Positions 10,701-17,877 of a DNA stretch of 64,000 nucleotides are shown in pieces. Origin of the DNA: Planctomycetales bacterium 10988 (GTDB taxonomy: Bacteria > Planctomycetota > Planctomycetia > Pirellulales > Pb10988); NCBI GenBank assembly GCA_009664345.1, contig CP043547.1, positions 5,732,709 through 5,796,708 of the forward strand, given 5' to 3'. The translations under genes and the position numbers were made by a program. The notes below the pieces were generated by a model. It made no database searches and was not told the origin of the DNA. It worked only from the letters and a program-made list of their open reading frames with translations. How positions within the stretch are numbered: position 1 is the first letter of the stretch; the number at the start of each line of letters is the position of its first letter.

Positions 10701-10891
10701 AAACGGCGAACGGCTTCGGGTGAGTCGACCGCTTCGCGAGCCAAGACTTTCAGGGCGACCGTGCGGCCCATTGCCAGATGGCGGGCTTTATAAACCGCTC
10801 CCATCCCGCCAGCTCCCAGCCTTTCGATAACCTCATACCCACCCAGCACTTGGCCGATCGTTGGATCTGAGGTTGGTTGCTGGTTACTCAC
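7766..10891 (-). CDS. Ser/Thr protein kinase with second pseudokinase domain, TM segments and TPRs
   Basis: The open frame reaches TTG at 10933, but GTG at 10891 with a GGAG ahead of it gives a better start (about 1041 residues). Domain 1 (about 19-280) is a canonical bacterial kinase: GAGGMG loop, ALK lysine (48), HRDIKPAN (140-147), DMG (160-162) and MAPE. A 60-residue linker containing ITRYQAAILLRG, a lead-in I recall from other planctomycete kinases, precedes domain 2 (about 380-670). Domain 2 keeps MALK and APE but has SNGPIS for the glycine loop, HLGLHPRQ for HRDLKPEN and DHG for DFG, so it is very probably a pseudokinase. A Ser-rich basic region, several TM helices (about 760-910) and two to three C-terminal TPRs follow. 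A phosphatase gene lies 14 bp downstream. Confidence 0.92.
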   Translation of the reverse strand: MSNQQPTSDPTIGQVLGGYEVIERLGAGGMGAVYKARHLAMGRTVALKVLAREAVDSPEAVRRFQREAIAAGRLKHRNIVYADTAGEDKGQHFLVMEYVGGLNLEQLVRKDGPLPPKKAVDYIIQSAEGLRFAHSEGIIHRDIKPANLILDPNGVIKVLDMGLARVLDPLENTPEYEDDSDPSGGSMGLTQTHTVMGTATYMAPEQATQLKGADIRSDIYSLGCTLHFLLTGKEPFRGESFIEVVIAHRERPIPSLRDFDPDLPEALDIAFLRMMAKSPENRYQTMAEVVAALSKAFEQTTETPTPKITLPNAIRPTVNGAIAAGLITEEQVNNVLSSSSVDTLPTTPDAFVELLVLQEWITRYQAAILLRGQPNSLLFGDYIVLDKVSNGPISSLFLARHRQSERQMALKVFSPEILKNELTLDQLVYRAQQSQSIKHENLLPLYNAGSRGRRFYFVSEWFDGCDLGWLIKKHGALPDDVVINYLWQIAAALSELHRNDQIHLGLHPRQVLVDEEGNITVTDHGLSDLKRKCLQTGADVTVSGASITRTDILPEADFVAPELAVAPKSADHRADLYSLGCVFYYLMTGYTLYRYPTPQAVMMAHQQDPIPYLYDFRDHVLPGMQEILEQLVAKRPEDRYQSADTLMFDLEQLSNEVFGEDSSQVAGWDAQGNAGAMRGELAQAYSEGRANRNLSDTDHVLNAENDSLLNMSDTLSGSHSGVRSQSGIRKPRSSETTSKSKRSKAKDEPLPEWVNTGVFFLGLSMILTAVTVLLQPDGAYWDVLWKTLPLAALSSVVFSNRARFLNFQSGTIFLGGAFFGGLWAFLYGILNMPYAEEMGLFLSGYATMIGLSVHPVVSLTLIGILFGLVSSLLGEVGFYWISIGLLVPLMIAPLAIASWTLMDSQTAYETGKRYFEREEYFQASSYFTMALRSDDQLIEAAFLRGRANLALRKNQLALRDFSEVIDKKPNHAAAYKLRAMSRMTMRSPSREEYEQALSDLNRAFLLDSKDAETLELRAEAHIALGEREQAESDLTRARTLR

Positions 10892-11187
10892 CCGAATACA
10901 CTCCAAGAACACCGACAAGCTCACCAGGATCAAAGGCCGGTGAACGCTGAAAAGAATCTTCTCTAAGAAAGAGATTCAGCGACCGTTTGATCAAGCTCGT
11001 ATCAATTGTAAGAAAGAAAGGGAGAAAGAGAAAAGTTCCTCATCGCTGAGCTTGGCAAGCCAAGAACAAACGTCATGCGCGAGCAGAAAAATTTCCCCGC
11101 AGTCATAGCATAATCACTTCACGGAAAGATGCTACAGTTTCCCACGGAGTTTTTTGGGAAGCAATACCGCTTTTCAGGGTTTGGCCC

Positions 11188-11433
11188 TCATGACTCGCGC
11201 GAAGCGTCTATTCTAACGGTACCGTCTTCATAAAACTCTACTTGCAATACGTTGGGACTACAACAAACGGGGCAATCTTCGATGTACTCCTGCGTGTGTC
11301 CCGCGGAAGCATCCACAGGCACGATGATTTCCTCGGAGCAGCAAGGACAGAAGTACGAAGCTTCCATCGGATAAATAATCGTAGCATCTGCCGGGTTCGC
11401 CTGAGATTGTTGTCGATTCGAGTCAAGAGACAT
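11188..11433 (-). CDS. CPXCG-type cysteine-rich small protein
   Basis: This 81-residue protein has two cysteine knuckles, FCPCCSE near residue 29 and CPVCC near 54, spaced as in the CPXCG zinc-ribbon-like family (PF14255). The second knuckle departs from the CPxCG consensus (CCS instead of CG). The acidic HTQEYIEDCPVC stretch is characteristic. A strong ribosome site (GGGAGGA) sits eight bases before the ATG at 11433. It is probably a metal-binding cytoplasmic protein. The function of the family is unknown and the neighbours give no clue. Confidence 0.85.
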   Translation of the reverse strand: MSLDSNRQQSQANPADATIIYPMEASYFCPCCSEEIIVPVDASAGHTQEYIEDCPVCCSPNVLQVEFYEDGTVRIDASRES

Positions 11434-11744
11434 GAGAGAATCCTCCCAAGAACGCTTGGTTCAAGGAACGTTACCACTCCTCCCATCTGGTCCAACCAGC
11501 CTGGGCACTCGATAAGTGGTCACGATCCAAGGGAAAGAGGAAGTATTGGGACCGTTCCCCTGCGTGGATTGAGTTTGATCCAAGACAGAATCCCAATAAC
11601 TTTCTATTCCCAGTTTTGCAGATTCCACCCCATTTGGCAATGAAATTTGTGTATTGCAATGTTTTTGCAGCGATTCAACCATTACGTTCGTGGAAGGCCA
11701 ATCCGTGCAGGATTCAGCTTGATTCTAGCCTTTGACAGGTTTGC
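11434..11744. other. intergenic region, no recognisable feature
   Basis: These 311 bp contain only short overlapping open frames on both strands with no ribosome site or recognisable composition. I see no hairpin terminator or RNA gene. Confidence 0.5.
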
Positions 11745-12239
11745 TTAAGCCTCTTCAAATCGCAAGTCCGCTTCTTCGATGACCGTAAATCGTTTAGCTC
11801 TCAAGGTATCTAACGCAAGCTCCAGATTATCCACTTGGAGGGCAACCGCTGGTGCCCCATGAGGTTGCATCAAGAGAGGATACGTTTGGTGAATGTTTAG
11901 CTCTGCCTGCAACAAAGCAGTACAGATTCGAAGCAGCGGCTGAGGGCCAGGGGGAAGCTCGACGCCAATCAAATCACTTTCGATAATCGCCAACCCTGCC
12001 CGTTCGAGGATTTCTCGGCCCTGATCGGGGTGGCTGAGCAGAAAACGAATGATCGTGCATTCCACCGATTCCGCAGTCGAAAGGGCGACGATCCGCACCG
12101 GGGTATTTTCAAATCGGCGTAAAACTTCCAAGAGTTGCCCGACGCGATTTTCCAAGAAAACCGTAAATTGCCGAATCGCGGGATAGCTGTGACCACGCAT
12201 CGTGGAGAGGCCAGAATTATTCCCTTCGCCAATGCTCAT
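11745..12239 (-). CDS. tandem ACT-domain protein
   Basis: The 164-residue protein consists of two ACT-like domains. The first (about 23-85) starts QFTVFLENRVGQLLEVLRRF, the amino-acid-binding opening seen in regulatory ACT domains. The second (about 100-160) contains LRICTALLQAELNIHQTYPL and the APAVALQVDNLELA strand pattern. Homologues in planctomycetes are often labelled acetolactate synthase, but no catalytic or TPP domain is present, so that name would be wrong here. It is more likely a small-molecule sensor, possibly for branched-chain amino acids. It appears monocistronic; the 357 bp upstream contain a perfect 10-bp hairpin. Confidence 0.8.
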   Translation of the reverse strand: MSIGEGNNSGLSTMRGHSYPAIRQFTVFLENRVGQLLEVLRRFENTPVRIVALSTAESVECTIIRFLLSHPDQGREILERAGLAIIESDLIGVELPPGPQPLLRICTALLQAELNIHQTYPLLMQPHGAPAVALQVDNLELALDTLRAKRFTVIEEADLRFEEA

Positions 12240-12596
12240 GATGTTTCTTTCTGAGAAATGCAGGCGAAAATGAATTCCAAGAGATTCCGTCTGACGAGGT
12301 GCCTAGGCCATGCGTCCAACCTTCGGCACGTTCTTTCATTCAGCTGGGATTGTCGTTGCGAGCAAATGCCGCATGGGGGCTGTTTGGCACTGCCCCGATT
12401 GCCAAACAGACGGTAGGTTTGCAAGCTTGTTTAGAAAAGCTGTTTATTTCTACTGTAACAGGTTGCTATTTTAGGTAAAGCATAAAAATATCTTGATTCC
12501 TGGGAAATCGACGGAGAGGCCTGCTTCCTGGCAATCGATCCCGAGATACTCCGATCAAATCTAACGAGAAAGCGTTGCCTGAGGTCCGAGACTGTC
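12240..12596. other. intergenic region with a 10-bp perfect hairpin
   Basis: No gene is evident. CTGTTTGGCA at 12380-12389 pairs perfectly with TGCCAAACAG at 12400-12409 around a 10-base loop. No T tract follows on either strand, so it is not a standard terminator. It would lie in the 5' leader of the ACT-domain gene on the minus strand. Confidence 0.5.
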
Positions 12597-13727
12597 TCAC
12601 TGGGAATCTGCTGAGTTGAACGCTTTGTCAAGCTCGAGCTCGATTTGTTCTTCCGTAGGAAGTTGCGTCTGGGCTGTCCTTTTCATTCGACCGTCGCGGC
12701 CGATCAGAAAATAGGTAGGCAGTTGGACCACTCCGAATCTCTTTGCGGTATCGCCATCATCAACGAGAATGGGAAATTCCAAATCATTGACAGTTAGAAA
12801 CTCTCGAAGATTCTCCGCATTCTGTGCTGAGTGAATGCCTACAACCACTAGACCTCGCTCTTTGTACTTCGCAGAAAGAGCATTCAGTTTCGGTAAACTT
12901 CTGACGCAGGGACCACACCACGTTGCCCAAAAGTCAACCAGGACCACCCTTCCCTTGAGGGCATCTTGGGTGGTGGGAATCCCTTTTTTATTTACTTGTT
13001 CACCTGAAATAGAGGGCATCTTGCTATTTGCCAAAGATTCTTTCGGCTTCAAGGAGGAGAGAAGCGCCTTCGCCCCATAAGTCGTAATCCGGGAAGCAAC
13101 CAGCAAATCGCCTTCATCATGACAGCGGGCCTCACCACAGAAAACCTCTCCGAACTTGCCATCCGCGAACAGCATGGAGCCATGGCCTGTTTTGAGGGAT
13201 TGATGTTGGAAACGAATCAATGTATCGATGTCCTGGCGATTATATTGAGGAGATGTACACAACCACAGCCAATCATCCTTTTGAACCACGAATAGTCTTC
13301 CCGCGGTACATGGTGTCTCCCCTTCAGGTGCTGTTCCAATCTGCTTCCAAGCTTCACTCTTTGGATCTTTTGGTTCACGATAGACCCTCAAACGGCCAAG
13401 GGACTCGCGAACGAACCAAGGTCCATATTGAACGGAAAAGAGAGGAAGTTGGGGATGGATGGTAATTTTAGGTTGATGGTCCGGGGTTATTTTTGCCAGG
13501 ACAATTTTGAATTCCAACTCCTTTGGCAAAGCTGTGAGGGTGACGACGAACCATCCATCCTCATTCGATAATTTCAGTTCTTGCTCGGGAATCTCCAGAC
13601 CATCTGCATCGATAGCAGGAATCGTTTTGACAATGGGAAACTCTGAGCCACTTGGCGGATTTGCGGCTGTAGAACGAAAGCAAATTGCGAGAAGCAGAAG
13701 TAAAATGGATAAAAATAGGTGTCTCAT
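12597..13727 (-). CDS. secreted TlpA-like thiol-disulfide oxidoreductase
   Basis: The 376-residue protein begins with a clear signal peptide (hydrophobic run at residues 3-17, AAN near 21-23). The middle part (about 40-235) is a planctomycete-specific region without a known domain. The C-terminal third is a thioredoxin fold with WCGPC at 270-274, preceded by VVLVDFWATW and followed by LVVVGIHSAQN and a cis-proline region (VQLPTYFLI). The protein is expected to reduce or exchange disulfides outside the cytoplasm. It stands alone on the minus strand; substrates are unknown. Confidence 0.88.
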   Translation of the reverse strand: MRHLFLSILLLLLAICFRSTAANPPSGSEFPIVKTIPAIDADGLEIPEQELKLSNEDGWFVVTLTALPKELEFKIVLAKITPDHQPKITIHPQLPLFSVQYGPWFVRESLGRLRVYREPKDPKSEAWKQIGTAPEGETPCTAGRLFVVQKDDWLWLCTSPQYNRQDIDTLIRFQHQSLKTGHGSMLFADGKFGEVFCGEARCHDEGDLLVASRITTYGAKALLSSLKPKESLANSKMPSISGEQVNKKGIPTTQDALKGRVVLVDFWATWCGPCVRSLPKLNALSAKYKERGLVVVGIHSAQNAENLREFLTVNDLEFPILVDDGDTAKRFGVVQLPTYFLIGRDGRMKRTAQTQLPTEEQIELELDKAFNSADSQ

Positions 13728-13794
13728 GGGTCAGCGGTGCTCCTCGAATCTTTAGGATCAAATTTTGCCCTGATGAAGACAAATCAATCGTTTT

Positions 13795-14460
13795 TCAATA
13801 GTACTCTGCCAGACGCTTGGGTGAAATGCCACATTGATGAGCGGTGAGAATGGTCCAATTTCTTAAGGTTTGCTTGAAAACTCCCTGCTTTTGCCATCTG
13901 CGGGCACTGACATGAAGCGGACCAGGAAGAAGCAACGGCCATTGGACTCGCCGGGCGTTTTGCGAAAAGATCAGGTCTTCCAGGAAAGGTTCCTCGGGAA
14001 AACCGCCGAATTTCTCGAAAAAGGCTCTTCGGACAAGCATCCCCTGGTCCCCATAAACCAAGCCCCAACGGGCGACGCGATAGGCATTTCCTCGTTCCAA
14101 TAAACGATAGACGAACCCTTCGGCCTCGATCTTTTGCCAAAAGGCACCGAGCTGGAAATCGGGAGAATTGAGAACTTCTTCGAGTTGAGGATGCACCGAT
14201 TCCGCGAGCCATGTATCGGCATGAAGAAAGAGGAGAAACTCTCCCGTTGCCCGGCTTGCTCCGAGATTCTGTTGCAAGGCTCGCCCGGCTGCGGAGGAAT
14301 AGACTTGAGCCGAAGAAGCCTTCGCGAAGGAAACCGTATCGTCTTGACTTCCGCCATCAACGACGATGACTTCACATGGAGACAAAGCGAAAGCCCGGTC
14401 AATTGCTTGTTGAATGCCAGCGGCTTCGTTGAAAGTAGGAATGATAATCGAGAGATTCAT
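13795..14460 (-). CDS. TIGR04283-family GT2 glycosyltransferase
   Basis: The 221-residue single-domain GT-A protein begins MNLSIIIPTFNEAAGI, continues EVIVVDGGSQDDT and has FLLFLHADTWL (HAD in place of the metal-binding DXD). It retains the family's YGDQGMLVRR motif. This pattern is that of TIGR04283, named for arsenosugar biosynthesis in some bacteria. The usual partner (TIGR04282) and arsenic genes are absent here, so the substrate is uncertain. Its start lies two bases after the stop of the membrane protein gene at 14463-15131, which implies translational coupling. Confidence 0.88.
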   Translation of the reverse strand: MNLSIIIPTFNEAAGIQQAIDRAFALSPCEVIVVDGGSQDDTVSFAKASSAQVYSSAAGRALQQNLGASRATGEFLLFLHADTWLAESVHPQLEEVLNSPDFQLGAFWQKIEAEGFVYRLLERGNAYRVARWGLVYGDQGMLVRRAFFEKFGGFPEEPFLEDLIFSQNARRVQWPLLLPGPLHVSARRWQKQGVFKQTLRNWTILTAHQCGISPKRLAEYY

Positions 14461-14462
14461 CT

Positions 14463-15131
14463 TTAGAGCTTCGGCAGTAGAATCTGCATCGATTCGGCCA
14501 AAGCCTGGTGGTCCCCGAGGAATCCAACCATTAACAGAAGCAAGGCGACAAACCCGATGGCCAGCGTTCCCATGGCCGGGAGATTTCGTTCCACTTCCGT
14601 TTCATTCAACCGTTTTTTTAAGGCGATCTCCAGCCGTCGCCAACCGAGAAAACTTTGATGATCGCCAACGGAGGTCAAGCGTACATTGCGGAGCCAGGGG
14701 ATTTGCTCCACGTGGAGTTCGATCCCAGCTTCAGGAAGGGAGACTGTCGAGCCGGCCCATCGAACTTCCGTTTCCAGTTCTTCGAGGGCACTTTCAAAGA
14801 TGGGAAGAAACGTATCAATCGAACAGTTATACAGAACAAGCGATGGCTTTTGTGCCAACAACAGCAAACTGGAACCGAGGCAATAAGTAAAGCAAATAAA
14901 GACCGTGTAATAACTTCCGGAGTACTCCGGCGAAATATCCGGGAAAAGAATCGGAATCAAGAGGGCCATCGGACCGATAATCACGAACCCACTGATGCCG
15001 ACCAGAAGTGCCGCGAGGTCGAGACTTCCCGAGAGTAAACTCGGTCGCTTGCGGGCATTGAAAAAGAAGATCAGCAGCCCATAAAAAAAGAGCGGAAGAA
15101 GGGCGACCAGCAAGGGAAACAGGGAAATCAT
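14463..15131 (-). CDS. membrane protein of unknown function
   Basis: The 222-residue protein has four probable TM helices: residues 3-24, about 40-62, about 72-95 and one at about 190-212. Between them lies a cytoplasmic or periplasmic domain of about 90 residues beginning KPSLVLYNCSIDTFLPIF. I do not recognise the family. It is translationally coupled (2-bp gap) to the TIGR04283 glycosyltransferase downstream, so it may anchor or assist it, although this is only inferred from position. Confidence 0.75.
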   Translation of the reverse strand: MISLFPLLVALLPLFFYGLLIFFFNARKRPSLLSGSLDLAALLVGISGFVIIGPMALLIPILFPDISPEYSGSYYTVFICFTYCLGSSLLLLAQKPSLVLYNCSIDTFLPIFESALEELETEVRWAGSTVSLPEAGIELHVEQIPWLRNVRLTSVGDHQSFLGWRRLEIALKKRLNETEVERNLPAMGTLAIGFVALLLLMVGFLGDHQALAESMQILLPKL

Positions 15132-15350
15132 TACGTACCTATTACAACTACCTCTTGAGCGAACGATCTACTCAAGAGAAACGGCCATTTCCGCTTGATA
15201 GGACATTTGGCGGAAAACTAGAGAGAAGTCAGGTTCGCCGACACTCAATGCGAAGGAACTCTATCATTAGTTTATCCCAGCCAAGGGAAGAGCGTCAAGC
15301 TCCGCTTAGCTGAGATACATTCTGGACCGTTTCGAAAAAGAAATCGCGGG

Positions 15351-16181
15351 TTACCGGCGTTCGGGCTGAGCTTCCTGAGCTTGTTTCGCGCCTTCTTCCC
15401 CCTTTTTCTTATGTTGATAATAATCGGAAAAGCTGACTTGACGGTACTGAATGAACTGTTGATCGGTCTGTTGAATGCGTTGCTTGTCTTCTGCCGAAAG
15501 CAGTTGAATGACTTTGTGTTCACTTCGGAAAGTCAGTTGTTTTTCCAGAAGTAGTTTCAATTCAACGGATTGGGGAATCTGCCCATATTTATTGAGTTGC
15601 TGATTCACGACCAAACGAGCAAACGGCGGCATCGATAGCGGATTGGCCATCGTATTTAACTTGGCATACCAGTTGGAAAAGTCATGGTATCGAACCCGCA
15701 TCTGTTCGTTGGGAACCGGAGAGGTTTGAATGCGGTATTGCATCCAATTACTGTTGAGCAACAACAGGTGGTTTTCGGGACTCCAATTGGTTTGAAATTC
15801 CGGTCGAGCGAGGAATTGCACAAACGGGTCTTGGCTCCGTTCTGCTCCTAAACGAACCTGTTCGACGAATTCGTGGATTTCTCGCAAGCCAAGAATGCAC
15901 TTAATTTGTCGAGCCGGGTCCAACACGATGAACCGTTCGCGGCCCGGTTGGGCATCCAAGATGGTCACTTCTTCCGGTTGAGCCAAGAAATCGTAGACCA
16001 AGCCATCTACAAAAAAGGTCAGGTTTTCACTGATCGGGACTTCATCGTTCCCATTTTTCATGAAGACCTTACTCTCAATTCGCATCTCTTGAGCAAAGAG
16101 CAGGCTTTCAGCGCTGAAAAAAAGAGTAAACGCTACGGCGATCTGGAAACCGAGCCAGAAAATGGAACGTTGGCAAAACAT
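15351..16181 (-). CDS. secreted protein of unknown function
   Basis: The 276-residue protein has a clear signal peptide (IAVAFTLFFSAESLLFA, cleavage near residue 30). An AAGGAGG ribosome site sits eight bases before the ATG at 16181. The mature part has a beta-rich N-half with EVTILDAQPGRERFIVLDPAR and a charged alpha-helical C-half ending in a Lys/Glu/Gln-rich tail. No domain is recognised. It resembles planctomycete-only exported proteins. It is monocistronic. Confidence 0.75.
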   Translation of the reverse strand: MFCQRSIFWLGFQIAVAFTLFFSAESLLFAQEMRIESKVFMKNGNDEVPISENLTFFVDGLVYDFLAQPEEVTILDAQPGRERFIVLDPARQIKCILGLREIHEFVEQVRLGAERSQDPFVQFLARPEFQTNWSPENHLLLLNSNWMQYRIQTSPVPNEQMRVRYHDFSNWYAKLNTMANPLSMPPFARLVVNQQLNKYGQIPQSVELKLLLEKQLTFRSEHKVIQLLSAEDKQRIQQTDQQFIQYRQVSFSDYYQHKKKGEEGAKQAQEAQPERR

Positions 16182-16388
16182 GGCAAGGACCTCCTTGTCC
16201 TAGGCAAAGTGCGATCTCGTGGTCACTCTCAAAGCGAAAGGAAAATCCGCCTGCTTGCGGAGAGCAACTGAGGGAAATGTTCGATTGGAACCTGCGTGCG
16301 AGGAGAAATCTACCAAAGAATGCCTCATTCAGGCAATGGAAATGTTGGCATTTCTCGATGGCATTCCCCGAATTCGCGAAGAATGCTC

Positions 16389-16721
16389 TTAATCTTCCGA
16401 AGGTGGGTCTTCCTCCCCACGTCGAAAGACCGCAATGATATCATCGACCGGGACGATATACATTTTGTTATCAGGTTCGAAGGAGACAGGAATCCCATGC
16501 GAGGGATCAATCAGGACTTTATCATATTGTCGCAAGGGAAAATCGGGGTTGTTTTCCACCTGAACTCCGATCGCGACCACCCGGCCGGTGATGGTGGGGA
16601 TTTCGGATTCATCCGGTAAATGAATGCCCCCTTTGGTTACTTGCTTGGGTTCATCTTTGCGAATCAACACCCGTAATCCAATCGGTTCGATCGTCTCCAA
16701 AGCTCGTCTCGTTTCCTTCAT
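16389..16721 (-). CDS. groES: GroES-like co-chaperonin
   Basis: The 110-residue protein follows the Cpn10 plan: IEPIGLRVLIRKDEP at the N-terminus, TKGGIHLPDESE where the mobile loop sits, then GRVVAIG and YDKVLIDPSHGIPV. The usual length is about 95; here an acidic tail (RRGEEDPPSED) adds residues. No groEL is adjacent, so this may be one of several GroES paralogues, or a specialised variant, as planctomycetes commonly carry multiple chaperonin genes. The leading MKETRRALETI replaces the more usual short N-terminus. Confidence 0.87.
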   Translation of the reverse strand: MKETRRALETIEPIGLRVLIRKDEPKQVTKGGIHLPDESEIPTITGRVVAIGVQVENNPDFPLRQYDKVLIDPSHGIPVSFEPDNKMYIVPVDDIIAVFRRGEEDPPSED

Positions 16722-16970
16722 GATGACAACCTCCAGTAAAACCTATTTTCAGCCCCAAGCGAATGGCTGGTTGATCGCTTTCTGGAAAGAAAAAGCGGCA
16801 CGCTTCGTGGCAACTTCCTGCGAAAGTATCTCCGGCCATTCGAATATTCGTTGGGCTGTTTTATATTTAACTAATTTCTATGATTCATTATAGGCAATTT
16901 TTTTCGAGAGGGGACCGGTGAACGGATTTCTTCCCACTCGATTTTTTTGAAGGAAAGAGAACAACGAGCT

Positions 16971-17387
16971 ATGGGGAATCCCACGGATGCAGAAAGCCGC
17001 CTGACTTTTCGAGTTCGCTATTACGAGACGGACCAGATGGGCTATGTCCATCATGCGAACTTTGTGCAGTATTTTGAGATGGGACGGACAGAATGGTTGC
17101 GGAGCCGCGGGGATACGTACCGCAACTGGGAAGAACATGGCGTGTTTTTAGTTGTAGCCAAGTTGGCGTGCCGCTATCGTCGTCCGGCATGTTATGATGA
17201 CGAACTCACGCTCATTACGCGACTGACTAAAGTCGGCGTTGCCAAAATGGATCATACCTATGAATTGCTCCGAGGAAGCGAATTAATCGCAACCGGAGAG
17301 ACAACCTTAGCTTGCGTTGATCGCGATGGACGCATGCAAGCCATTCCCCAGGAGTTCCTCGATCGTACCGATACCAAGATCGAATAG
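16971..17387 (+). CDS. YbgC/4-hydroxybenzoyl-CoA-type acyl-CoA thioesterase
   Basis: The first in-frame start is a TTG at 16947; ATG at 16971 (138 residues) is the better choice, with AAGGAAAG upstream. The hotdog fold signature FRVRYYETDQMGYVHHANF carries the catalytic Asp21 of the PF03061/YbgC group, followed by FEMGRTEWLR on the central helix. Such enzymes hydrolyse acyl-CoA thioesters; YbgC members associate with the Tol-Pal system in proteobacteria, but no tol genes are nearby here. It is a single gene on the plus strand, convergent with the hemP pair. Confidence 0.9.
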   Translation: MGNPTDAESRLTFRVRYYETDQMGYVHHANFVQYFEMGRTEWLRSRGDTYRNWEEHGVFLVVAKLACRYRRPACYDDELTLITRLTKVGVAKMDHTYELLRGSELIATGETTLACVDRDGRMQAIPQEFLDRTDTKIE

Positions 17388-17442
17388 GTCGAGAAACTAC
17401 GAGTGAACGAGTTTTGAAGCAACTTCGAGCGGAAGCCAAGAA

Positions 17443-17652
17443 CTATTTAAATAGCACGAGCTTGTTGTTTCGGGTACACCGTAAACGATAAATCTCGCCA
17501 TCGTGCTCGATCCAGACCTCCTTGTCCCCTTGGAGTAATTCATCTGCACGGAGAATCCGCGGCAGCTTCGGCCTTGGGGCAGAGGTTTTCTCCTCGGCGG
17601 GGTCAGACTCGGCTGGATCAGTCAAACAATTGTCCTTCGCTTCAGGAACCAT
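17443..17652 (-). CDS. hemP: HemP-family protein (second of tandem pair)
   Basis: The 69-residue protein ends with the HemP (PF10636) core: ILRADELLQGDKEVWIEHDG, then YRLRCTRNNKLVLFK. The first about 28 residues are a variable acidic and proline-containing extension. HemP is a small protein required for, or co-regulated with, heme uptake in several bacteria. It follows a paralogue by 24 bp on the same strand and lies near a divergent TonB receptor with a Fur-like site between, so iron-responsive expression is likely. Confidence 0.88.
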   Translation of the reverse strand: MVPEAKDNCLTDPAESDPAEEKTSAPRPKLPRILRADELLQGDKEVWIEHDGEIYRLRCTRNNKLVLFK

Positions 17653-17676
17653 CGATTATCACTTCGTGTTCGTTGT

Positions 17677-17877
17677 TTATTTATAAAGTAAAAGTTTGCC
17701 CGCTCGGGTTTTACGTAAGCGGTACATTTCCGGTCCGTGTTGAATGAAGACTTCTTGGTTTCCATTCAATAATTCTTCGGATTGAAAGAGAGGACGATCC
17801 GAGATTTCAGAAACCTCTTCCAAACGATTCGCCGTGAAGGTGCGGGGTTGGCTTGGCATGAGCGTGTTGTTTTTCAC
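17677..17877 (-). CDS. hemP: HemP-family protein (first of tandem pair)
   Basis: The 66-residue protein has the HemP core LFQSEELLNGNQEVFIQHG and YRLRKTRAGKLLLYK. The start is GTG at 17877, decided by an AAGGAG ribosome site eight bases upstream; an ATG six codons later lacks one. The two hemP copies share the core but differ in their N-terminal arms, so the duplication is not recent. The pair is read away from the TonB receptor gene across an 874-bp gap that contains a Fur-box-like palindrome. Confidence 0.88.
   Translation of the reverse strand: MKNNTLMPSQPRTFTANRLEEVSEISDRPLFQSEELLNGNQEVFIQHGPEMYRLRKTRAGKLLLYK

Noticed and set aside
9797-10723. 308-codon plus-strand open frame
   Set aside because: It is the shadow of the kinase domain gene on the other strand; basic low-information composition, no ribosome site.
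11745-12239. Acetolactate synthase annotation for the ACT-domain protein
   Set aside because: No TPP-binding or catalytic domain; only two ACT-like domains are present.
13795-14460. Arsenosugar biosynthesis function
   Set aside because: The family name suggests it, but no arsenic-related partner gene is present, so only the glycosyltransferase type is claimed.
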